A stretch of DNA of 15,811 nucleotides, taken from NCBI GenBank assembly GCA_964530165.1, contig CAZGYE010000112.1:1-15811 (forward strand), written 5' to 3'. Positions 1 through 5,820 of this stretch are shown piece by piece. Position numbers and translations under genes: made by a program. The first letter of the stretch is position 1. Each line of letters starts with the position of its first letter. A model generated the notes under the pieces. It had not been told where the DNA came from and made no database searches. It saw only the letters and a program-made list of their open reading frames with translations. Source of the DNA: CAZGYE01 sp964530165 (GTDB lineage Bacteria; Planctomycetota; Planctomycetia; Planctomycetales; Planctomycetaceae).

Positions 1-376
1 CGGCAGGCTGGAAAGCCTGCCCCACGTTATCGTGAGCGCGGATGACCGTGATCCGCTCGCCCACTGAGGGCTTTCCACGGCATTGGCCCATCAGTCGCCA
101 CGTGCCCGCCTTGGTACAACCCAGAAACAGTCCTTCCCACTTTCCGCCGGTCGCCGCTCGCCGGCCCAGCAGCCGAGCGGGGATGACCCGCGTGTCGTTG
201 AGCACCAGACAATCACCCGCCTGCAGCAATTCCGGAAGATCGCGGATGGTCCGGTGAACTATTCTCCCCGAGTCACGGTCCACGACCAACAGCCGCGAAT
301 CATCCCGCCGCGCGCGCGGTTCGCCGGCGATGAGTTCTTCGGGGAGTTCGTAATCGTAGTTGCTCAGGCGATCCAT
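1..376 (-). CDS. queA: tRNA preQ1(34) S-adenosylmethionine ribosyltransferase-isomerase, 5' part (partial)
   Basis: QueA transfers and isomerises the ribosyl moiety of SAM onto preQ1 at tRNA position 34, making epoxyqueuosine in the cytoplasm. Reading the minus strand from an ATG at 376 gives an N-terminus MDRLSNYDYELPEELIAGEP, then R.DDSRLLV and the family signature LVLNDTRVIPARLLGRR (about residues 60-76), followed by GGKWEGLFL. These are hallmark QueA segments. The gene runs off the left edge, so only about 125 codons are visible. The last visible residues, VGQAFQPA, do not look like QueA; they are encoded by a palindromic repeat that stays in frame. The gene is divergent from the glycosyltransferase, so it is not in the dcw transcription unit. 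ATG 376 is chosen because the MxxLSxYDYELPEELIA start matches the family; an in-frame GTG at 385 is the alternative. Confidence 0.93.
   Translation of the reverse strand, partial: MDRLSNYDYELPEELIAGEPRARRDDSRLLVVDRDSGRIVHRTIRDLPELLQAGDCLVLNDTRVIPARLLGRRAATGGKWEGLFLGCTKAGTWRLMGQCRGKPSVGERITVIRAHDNVGQAFQPA
2..21. repeat. palindromic repeat inside queA (GGCAGGCT-GGAA-AGCCTGCC)
   Basis: A perfect 8-bp inverted repeat with a 4-nt loop, at 2-9 and 14-21. On the minus strand it encodes the peptide GQAFQPA within queA. I recall peptides of this VGQAFQPA type recurring in unrelated planctomycete proteins, which would make this one copy of a dispersed genomic repeat. Only one copy is visible here and it touches the window edge. 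Confidence 0.6.
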
Positions 377-385
377 ATCGATCAC

Positions 386-411
386 ATTATAAGTTGTGTG
401 ACCCTTTTCAA
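386..411 (-). promoter_or_regulatory. putative queA promoter with perfect TATAAT -10
   Basis: The minus strand has TATAAT at 391-386, only nine bases before the queA ATG at 376. A TTGAAA at 411-406 is the best -35, but the spacer is only 14 nt. A start about 7 nt downstream of the -10 would leave a leader of only a few bases, so the mRNA could be nearly leaderless. The same AT-rich core reads TATAAG on the plus strand (388-393) and could serve the divergent gene. Confidence 0.35.
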
Positions 412-435
412 ACACGCCGTACGGAGTGGGTTGAT

Positions 436-1572
436 TTGTCATCCGCTGCCAGTCCGACCCGTTTGGCCTTTTGCATCACGGAACTCGATCCGGGCGGTGC
501 GGAGCGGGCGCTGGTGCAATTGGTGACCCGGTTGGATCGTGCCCGTTGGGAGCCGCTGGTGATTTGCCTGTCCCCCTGCCTGCCGGTAGGCACGGCTGCC
601 GGTGCGTTGACGGACGACTTCGAGCGGGCAGGCATTCCGGTCACCTGTCTGGGAGCACGCAGCCGAGCGGATGTACTGGTGATTGGCCGGTTGGCTCGGG
701 AACTGCGGGCGTTCCAACCTGCCTTGCTGCAAACGTTTCTGTTTCACGCCAACATTGCGGGCCGAATCGCCGGACGCCTGGCCGGCGTGGGAAAAATCGT
801 CTCCGGCATCCGCGTGGCCGAGAGACGCAGCCGAATGCGACTGTGGCTGGATCGCGCGACAGAGAGCCTGGTCGACCACCACGTCTGCGTCTCTCACGCG
901 GTGGCCGAGTTCTCCGCGAGACGCGGCGGTCTGCCGGCCGAGAAAATGACTGTCATCCCGAATGGAGTCGATGCCACTCGATTCGCCTCGGCGAGAGCGG
1001 CAGACCTGTGGGAATTCGACATCCCCGCCGAGAGCCGGACGGTCTTGTTCGTCGGACGATTGGACCCGCAGAAAGGGCCGTTCGTACTGCTCGAAGCGGC
1101 GGAAGGTTTCCTCGCGACGGTCGACGACCTGCACGTGTTGCTCATCGGCGATGGCCCGCTTTCGAGCAGGCTTCAGGCATGGGTTGACCAGCGAAATCTC
1201 GGGCAGCGAATTCACTTTGCCGGCTGGCGAGCGGACGTGGCTCCACTGCTCAAAGCCGCTGACTGTTTGGTGCTGCCCTCGCGCTGGGAAGGGATGCCCA
1301 ACGTCGTTCTGGAAGCCATGGCGTCCGGTTTGCCCGTGGTGGCCACCGAAGTCGAAGGAACCACGGAACTCATCCACAACCACCAAACCGGCTTGCTGAT
1401 TCCGCCCGACTCACCGAGCGAGCTGGCTGGAGCGGTGGCTCGCGTGCTGGGCAACCCAGAACAGGCGCGGACAATGAGTTCAGCGGCGCAAAGCTATGTG
1501 TCGCATGCATTTACGTGGGACAAGTTGGTCCAACGTTTTGAGCAACTCTACCGGTCGCTACTCAAAATCTGA
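436..1572 (+). CDS. GT4 family glycosyltransferase
   Basis: A 378-residue GT-B retaining glycosyltransferase of family GT4, expected to transfer a sugar from a nucleotide-sugar donor to a lipid-linked, polysaccharide or protein acceptor at the cytoplasmic membrane face. The N-terminal domain opens with CITELDPGGAERAL (about residues 13-25), the glycine-rich acceptor loop. The C-terminal Rossmann domain shows NGVDATRF, LFVGRLDPQKG (about 204-214) and the donor-binding EX7E motif, WEGMPNVVLEA, with E285 and E293. Length is normal for GT4. I prefer the TTG at 436 because GGAG at 423-426 sits 9 nt upstream; another in-frame TTG lies at 394 but has no ribosome site. The donor and product cannot be told from sequence. 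It stands alone between queA (divergent) and mraZ (206 bp downstream, same strand). Confidence 0.9.
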   Translation: MSSAASPTRLAFCITELDPGGAERALVQLVTRLDRARWEPLVICLSPCLPVGTAAGALTDDFERAGIPVTCLGARSRADVLVIGRLARELRAFQPALLQTFLFHANIAGRIAGRLAGVGKIVSGIRVAERRSRMRLWLDRATESLVDHHVCVSHAVAEFSARRGGLPAEKMTVIPNGVDATRFASARAADLWEFDIPAESRTVLFVGRLDPQKGPFVLLEAAEGFLATVDDLHVLLIGDGPLSSRLQAWVDQRNLGQRIHFAGWRADVAPLLKAADCLVLPSRWEGMPNVVLEAMASGLPVVATEVEGTTELIHNHQTGLLIPPDSPSELAGAVARVLGNPEQARTMSSAAQSYVSHAFTWDKLVQRFEQLYRSLLKI

Positions 1573-1712
1573 TCGCCGTTGGGCACGCTGAGTCGCCACG
1601 GGCTCCCCTCGGCAACTCGAAAGAAAAAAAACTCAAAATCGCAATCCCTAGAGCTAACAGGGACTAGCGCAAAATCTGGCGGCCGCCCGCAAGCGATTGT
1701 CACAATTCTCCC

Positions 1713-1740
1713 TTGACCAAGCGAGTTGCCTTGATAAGGT
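1713..1740 (+). promoter_or_regulatory. putative mraZ (dcw operon) promoter
   Basis: TTGACC at 1713-1718 is a near-consensus -35. With a 16-nt spacer the -10 would be TAAGGT at 1735-1740, a weak match. The predicted start of transcription then falls inside the array of MraZ boxes, which fits repression by the product of the first gene. Confidence 0.4.
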
Positions 1741-1774
1741 GGGGCCATGTGGTGATGTGTGGGGAAACGTGGTG
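1739..1774 (+). promoter_or_regulatory. MraZ operator: four GTGG(G/T)G direct repeats, 10-bp period
   Basis: GTGGGG, GTGGTG, GTGGGG and GTGGTG start at 1739, 1749, 1759 and 1769, exactly 10 bp (one helical turn) apart, and end 4 nt before the mraZ ATG. MraZ proteins are known to bind arrays of short TGGG- or GTGG-type direct repeats with this spacing at their own promoters, so this is very probably the autoregulatory site of the dcw operon. The array also overlaps the region where a ribosome would bind. Confidence 0.85.
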
Positions 1775-1778
1775 ACAG

Positions 1779-2216
1779 ATGACGCTGACGGGGACGTATT
1801 CGAGAAGCCTCGATGAGAAACACCGGCTGGCAGTTCCCAAGCGGTTGCGGGAAAAATTCTCTGCGAAGGAATTGACCAGTTTGCACGTCGCTCCGGGAAC
1901 CGATCTGTCACTGGCCCTGTATTCCCCGGCGGCCTTCGACAACTTGGCGGAACGTCTCTCGGAAAAGTCGCCGAATCGGAAGGAGCGTCAGAATTACATT
2001 CGGCTGTTTTATTCACAGGCTGAGGAAGTCGAGCTGGACAGTCAGGGAAGGATTCGGATTCCGGAGCGGCTGGTGGATTTTGCTCGACTCGAACATGACG
2101 TGATGCTGCTGGGCGTGCAAGACCACGCGGAAATTTGGAATCCCGCCCTCTGGGACGAATTTGTGGCGCGGAATGGCCCGGAATTCGACGAGTTGGCAAC
2201 GCGGGCCTTTGAGTGA
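1779..2216 (+). CDS. mraZ: transcriptional regulator MraZ
   Basis: A 145-residue MraZ, the DNA-binding repressor that usually opens the dcw cluster and acts as a ring-shaped oligomer. Two SpoVT/AbrB-like halves are clear: GTYSRSLDEKHRLAVPKRLR at residues 5-24 and ELDSQGRIRIPERLV at 85-99, each with the D-x-x-(H/G)R core. The C-terminal DVMLLGVQDHAEIWN and the W125 helix are also typical. Length is standard. The ATG at 1779 follows the operator array directly; there is no conventional strong ribosome site, only the purine-rich repeat units. The following gene is rsmH, as in most bacteria, but 358 bp away rather than adjacent. Confidence 0.97.
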   Translation: MTLTGTYSRSLDEKHRLAVPKRLREKFSAKELTSLHVAPGTDLSLALYSPAAFDNLAERLSEKSPNRKERQNYIRLFYSQAEEVELDSQGRIRIPERLVDFARLEHDVMLLGVQDHAEIWNPALWDEFVARNGPEFDELATRAFE

Positions 2217-2574
2217 ATGCGGTGGATGTTGAACTTTGAACACGAAGGGTTCTCGGGCGCAAAATTGGCTAAACCTGGGGCAACACCGGGCTTTGCGTCT
2301 GGAACCGAAGCGTCGATCCGCTGGCTGACCGGGCTAAAGCGGACAAGGCAGCCAAGGATGAGCTGTCCTTAAGGATGTGCGGTTGCTCTTGGCTTGGACC
2401 GAGCCAGCCGCAAGCGATTCGCCTCGACATGGCGGAATGGATGCCGCTCGAGGCGAATCGCTTTTTGTCTCGATGATTGGTCTTCCCAAGATTCCGAGAA
2501 CTTCATAAAACACGCCTGCGGTCGAGTTCGCTTCCGAAGAATCATTTCGTTCTGGCTGGCATTCCATCCCGCAC
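2217..2574 (+). other. 358-bp non-coding spacer between mraZ and rsmH with stem-loops
   Basis: No convincing gene is present. The stretch holds a possible fold pairing AGCCAAG (2350-2356) with CTTGGCT (2388-2394), a smaller hairpin AAGGA (2354-2358) with TCCTT (2366-2370) that would compete with it, and then the strong hairpin and T-run described separately. The order of competing stems followed by a terminator-like hairpin is what an attenuator would look like, but this is inference. Confidence 0.45.
2412..2466 (+). terminator. 16-bp perfect hairpin with T-run between mraZ and rsmH
   Basis: AAGCGATTCGCCTCGA at 2412-2427 is perfectly complementary to TCGAGGCGAATCGCTT at 2448-2463, with a 20-nt loop, and the right arm runs into TTTTT at 2462-2466. 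This has the form of an intrinsic terminator, which would cut mraZ off from rsmH or act as an attenuator. A dispersed palindromic repeat is the alternative. Confidence 0.6.
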
Positions 2575-3498
2575 ATGTCCGAAACATTGCCGGATTCCGG
2601 CGAACCCACTTCGGCGGTTCACAGACCGGTTCTGCTGCGCGAGGTGATCAGTCGCCTCGAGCTGGAACCGGGACAAACCGTTGTTGACGGAACCCTCGGA
2701 GCCGGTGGTCACAGTCGAACAATCCTGGAACAAATCGGTCCACAGGGGACACTGATCGGGCTGGATCGCGATCCGATGATGTTGCAGCTTGCTAGGTCGA
2801 AGGTGTCGGGCTCGAATTGTTTTCTGCGGCACGCCAGCTATGACGAACTTCTCGAAGTCCTCGAAGAGCTTCCAATGCAGCAAGTTGACCGAATCCTGCT
2901 GGATCTCGGATTGTCGTCCGATCAGTTGGCGGACGACCGGCGGGGTTTTAGTTTCCAATCCGGCGGGCCGCTCGATCTCCGGTTCGACGCATCTGCGGGC
3001 GAGCCGGCATGGAAACTCATCGAACAGAAAAGCGAAACAGCACTGGCGGATATTTTCTGGCGGTATGGAGAAGAACGTTTCAGTCGGCGGATTGCCCGGC
3101 GCCTGGTCGCACGGCGGGGAACTCGGCCTGTTCGGACGAGCCGGGACCTGGTCGAGGTGGTGGCCGAGTCGGTTCCCGGCACGGTTCTGAAGAAAGCAAG
3201 GAGACAACCGGCCACACGCGTCTTTCAGGCGTTGAGAATCGTCGTCAACGATGAGCTGAATCATTTGCAGCAAGCGCTCTCACACGTGTTCTTGACATCC
3301 CTGCGGCCGGAAGGGCGAGTCGTCGTCATTAGTTTTCATTCTCTCGAGGACCGACTCGTCAAACAGGCATTTCGGGGTGACCCACGATGGCGAAACCTCA
3401 CACCCAAACCGGTCAAGGCAAGCCCCGCGGAACAGCGGATTAATCCGCGCTGTCGAACCGCGAAGCTTCGCGCGGCGATGAAGGCGATGAAACAGTGA
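2575..3498 (+). CDS. rsmH: 16S rRNA (cytosine(1402)-N(4))-methyltransferase RsmH
   Basis: RsmH (MraW) methylates N4 of C1402 in 16S rRNA using SAM, tuning start-codon fidelity. The protein begins with the canonical HRPVLLREV (residues 16-24), then the SAM motif VVDGTLGAGGHS (36-47), GLDRDP (62-67), LLDLGLSSDQL (108-118), and GFSFQSGGPLDLRFD (124-138). The C-terminal part carries VISFHSLEDRLVKQ and INPRCRTAKLRAA. The length, 307 residues, is normal. The ATG at 2575 has no evident ribosome site upstream, but the family start leaves no room for a later one. Its TGA overlaps the GTG of the next gene by 4 bases (GTGA, 3495-3498), implying translational coupling. Confidence 0.97.
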   Translation: MSETLPDSGEPTSAVHRPVLLREVISRLELEPGQTVVDGTLGAGGHSRTILEQIGPQGTLIGLDRDPMMLQLARSKVSGSNCFLRHASYDELLEVLEELPMQQVDRILLDLGLSSDQLADDRRGFSFQSGGPLDLRFDASAGEPAWKLIEQKSETALADIFWRYGEERFSRRIARRLVARRGTRPVRTSRDLVEVVAESVPGTVLKKARRQPATRVFQALRIVVNDELNHLQQALSHVFLTSLRPEGRVVVISFHSLEDRLVKQAFRGDPRWRNLTPKPVKASPAEQRINPRCRTAKLRAAMKAMKQ

Positions 3499-5228
3499 AC
3501 CAAGACAAAGACGAGAACAGTGACAAATCGGCCGCCGAAAACGGCCAGACAGATTCAGATTGGGGATTCTCGTCCGGGAGACAAGGAATGTCCAAAGAAG
3601 CCAAAATCGGTTTGTTTCTGATTGTGATCCTACTCGGCGGTATCGGCTTCGTGATGTACAAGAAGCTGAACAAGAATAACGCGATGCTCGCGAACCTCAA
3701 GAAAGCTGCAGGCATCGAATCTCTCGACCAGCAAGATCAAACGGCAGAAGGGGACGGAAAAAAGAAATCAGACGCGGACACGCCGACTGACGCCGATTCC
3801 GACAACGCTGTGGCTCAGCACCAGCACGACGGATTCGATGTCCCGCAGTCGGAGCCGAACGTCAATCCATCCGCTTCCGACAACGACTTCGGCCATTCGC
3901 ACCGGCGGCGCCGATCCTCGAGGACCCACGGGCGACACAGCGCGAGATCGGAATTCGGTTCCGAGTCGGACAACGACCCGTTCTCCTCCGCCGACACCGC
4001 TCGCAAAACCGAGCAACACGAACCCAACGGGTTCGAGGACCAGTCGGAACAGGCGTTCGAGCAGGACGATCGGCATTCATCCGATTTCTCGCAACAAGAT
4101 CCGTCGGCCGATCAAGACGATTCCCACGGTCAATCACGTTGGGATTTCTCGCAGTACGCGACACAAGAAAACGACCGCAACGGATCAGATCAGCCGGAAC
4201 AGACCGAGATGTCCCGAGACCAACAGGGGGTTGGAGAGTCGCAGGACTCTTACAATCAGTTCGGCGATTCTGTCGAGGACGACCGCGGTGCCGCTGACTC
4301 CGAGGACACGACGCACGATCACCGGCACGATTCACGGCAGCAGTTTGCTGCCGAGAACGATTCTCGGGACGAATTCGATAGCTCGCGACAATCTGACGGC
4401 CGCGATGAGCTCGACAGCCAAGACAACACCTTCTCAAAGGACGACAACCGTTACGGCAGCTCCCAAGACGACAACCGCTACAACAATTCACAAAACGACA
4501 ACCGTTACGGCAGCTCTCAAGACGACAACCGTTACGGCAGCTCCCAAAACGACGGCCGTTACGGCAGCTACCAGGCCGTCGAGACCGGTCAGGCACAAGC
4601 GGGCAGCAGCACGGTCGTGCGGCAGCCCGGCGCGGGCGTGAGCTCGTCGGGGACAGAAGACAACAACTCGCAATACTCCTCACAGTACTTTGGGCGGAGT
4701 GAAACGTTTTCCAAGGTAGACGTAGCGAACGATCCCAACGTGAGCGTCTACGTGGTTCAGCCGCACGACAACTACTGGTCCATCTCCAAACAGCAATACG
4801 GAACGGCCCGTTACTTCGCGGCCCTGGATCGTTACAACCGGGGCCGAATTCCCGATCCGAAACGGATACGCCCGGGAATGAAGGTCCTGGTTCCCAGCCG
4901 CGAAACACTGGAGACACGCTATCCCGATTTGTTCGGCCAGCGTCGTGCCGCGCAGCGATCCGGTGAGGAGGGTCAGACTGCTGCCGGCCTCGCGCCGGGG
5001 TTCTTCTACAGCCAAAATAGTGTTCCGATGTATCGAATCGGCGCGGAGGACACACTGACGCGGATCGCCAAGCGACATTTGGGACGCGCGTCGCGGTGGG
5101 TCCAGATTTACGAGTTGAATCACCATCAGCTGAACAACCCCAACGACCTGAAAATCGGCATGGTTTTGCGTCTGCCAAGCGATGCCAGTCGAGTCAACCT
5201 CGTGCAGAACCAGCCTGGCATCCGATAG
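3495..5228 (+). CDS. LysM-domain membrane protein with long Asp/Ser/Gln-rich linker
   Basis: A 577-residue single-pass membrane protein encoded inside the dcw cluster. A short cytoplasmic tail is followed by a transmembrane helix at about 38-55 (IGLFLIVILLGGIGFVMY), then a linker of roughly 350 residues very rich in D, S, Q, N, R and H, and two C-terminal LysM modules: 419-468 (YVVQPHDNYWSISKQQYG to MKVLVPS) and 513-561 (YRIGAEDTLTRIAKRHLG to MVLRLP). LysM folds bind N-acetylglucosamine polymers, so the protein probably links the inner membrane to peptidoglycan, perhaps at division sites given its neighbours. The GTG start at 3495 overlaps the rsmH stop; an internal ATG at 3588 (residue 32) is the alternative. 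The linker contains five tandem 9-residue repeats. The function beyond peptidoglycan binding is inference. Confidence 0.88.
   Translation: MNQDKDENSDKSAAENGQTDSDWGFSSGRQGMSKEAKIGLFLIVILLGGIGFVMYKKLNKNNAMLANLKKAAGIESLDQQDQTAEGDGKKKSDADTPTDADSDNAVAQHQHDGFDVPQSEPNVNPSASDNDFGHSHRRRRSSRTHGRHSARSEFGSESDNDPFSSADTARKTEQHEPNGFEDQSEQAFEQDDRHSSDFSQQDPSADQDDSHGQSRWDFSQYATQENDRNGSDQPEQTEMSRDQQGVGESQDSYNQFGDSVEDDRGAADSEDTTHDHRHDSRQQFAAENDSRDEFDSSRQSDGRDELDSQDNTFSKDDNRYGSSQDDNRYNNSQNDNRYGSSQDDNRYGSSQNDGRYGSYQAVETGQAQAGSSTVVRQPGAGVSSSGTEDNNSQYSSQYFGRSETFSKVDVANDPNVSVYVVQPHDNYWSISKQQYGTARYFAALDRYNRGRIPDPKRIRPGMKVLVPSRETLETRYPDLFGQRRAAQRSGEEGQTAAGLAPGFFYSQNSVPMYRIGAEDTLTRIAKRHLGRASRWVQIYELNHHQLNNPNDLKIGMVLRLPSDASRVNLVQNQPGIR
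4440..4574 (+). repeat. five tandem 27-bp coding repeats (D/N-D-N-R-Y-G-S-S-Q)
   Basis: Codons 316-360 of the LysM protein form five consecutive 9-residue units: DDNRYGSSQ, DDNRYNNSQ, NDNRYGSSQ, DDNRYGSSQ and NDGRYGSYQ. The nucleotide copies are nearly identical between units, which points to recent duplication by slippage or unequal crossing-over. Since 27 is a multiple of 3, copy changes keep the frame and only alter linker length. Confidence 0.9.
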
Positions 5229-5238
5229 TACATTCGGC

Positions 5239-5538
5239 ATGTTCTTCCGATTTGGCAGCGCAATCGTTCTGGTCGTCTTGGTTTCCGTGGTCGGGATTGC
5301 GCTGGAGAAGCGTAATCTCGGAATTCGCCGGCAGATCAGCCGGCAGCACTATCGCTCCGAAGTGCTCTTGGAGACTCACGCCAAGCTGCGTTTGCGGACC
5401 CAACAGTTGGGAGCTCCTGTGCGTCTGATCGATACTCTGGAGCACGGAAAATTGGACGTGCGCCAACCGCAAGAACCGCCCGACACCGCACCCCAGACCG
5501 CACCGCTGCTCCGCTGGCAACAGGCAACACCTTTTTGA
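5239..5538 (+). CDS. FtsL-like cell division protein
   Basis: A 99-residue bitopic membrane protein. It has an N-terminal transmembrane helix (about residues 5-22, FGSAIVLVVLVSVVGIAL), a charged helical stretch likely to form a coiled coil (about 23-70, many E, R, Q and L), and a proline-rich tail. Size, topology and position, after rsmH and before the septal PBP, match FtsL, the small divisome protein that activates the FtsW-FtsI synthase; FtsL sequences are too diverged for a motif-based call. The ATG at 5239 lies 10 bp after the LysM stop and is chosen because it leaves a 4-residue tail before the helix; an in-frame ATG at 5182 would overlap the LysM gene. Confidence 0.7.
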   Translation: MFFRFGSAIVLVVLVSVVGIALEKRNLGIRRQISRQHYRSEVLLETHAKLRLRTQQLGAPVRLIDTLEHGKLDVRQPQEPPDTAPQTAPLLRWQQATPF

Positions 5539-5820
5539 AAGGCAAAAGGAAAAAGAAAAAAGGTAAGAAACAAAAAGATTCATCATTTCCTACCGAACTG
5601 TCCGTTGAAAAAGACCCAACCGGGCCCGAAGCGCTAGCGAGGGCTGCTGGTTTTCAGCCCTTGCTTGCACGGCGGGCTAGTTTTTCAATGGACTGCTTAG
5701 CGGCGGCTGACTTCCTATGGATGAACGCGCTTGGTCAGACACCTCAGCATCGCAACCTTTCCGAAAGGCCGGGCCGCGTACGCATTCCTTTTTCCTTTTT
5801 CCTTTTTCCTTTTTCCTTTC
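5539..5820. repeat. repeat-derived insert between ftsL-like gene and ftsI, bounded by inverted heptamer tracts
   Basis: This stretch looks built of repeats. At the left, 5548-5563 reads GGAAAAAGAAAAAAGG, the inverted form (one substitution) of the CCTTTTT heptamer array at the right, 5787-5821. In between lies a 94-bp palindromic element (5600-5693). The remaining sequence, 5694-5786, has no recognisable protein similarity. A normal dcw junction here would be a few bases long. Confidence 0.55.
5600..5693. mobile_element. 94-bp MITE-like palindromic element
   Basis: The ends are 13-bp inverted repeats with one mismatch: GTCCGTTGAAAAA at 5600-5612 and TTTTTCAATGGAC at 5681-5693. Inside, AGCGAGGGCTG (5635-5645) pairs with CAGCCCTTGCT (5655-5665) with one G-T wobble, giving a second stem. 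It encodes nothing convincing. On the minus strand it reads IEKLARRASKG before a stop, a peptide I recall as common among short predicted planctomycete proteins, suggesting a dispersed repeat family; that recollection needs a search. Confidence 0.55.

Noticed and set aside
439..1386. 315-residue minus-strand open frame
   Set aside because: Antisense to the glycosyltransferase, no domain, composition typical of a mirrored high-GC gene.
1640..1680. Weak stem TCCCT/AGGGA after the glycosyltransferase as a terminator
   Set aside because: Only 5 bp and no T-run.
3862..5178. 438-residue minus-strand and 267-residue plus-strand (3838-4641) open frames over the LysM linker
   Set aside because: Both are low-complexity shadows of the Asp/Ser/Gln-rich linker; only the frame with the membrane helix and LysM modules is credible.
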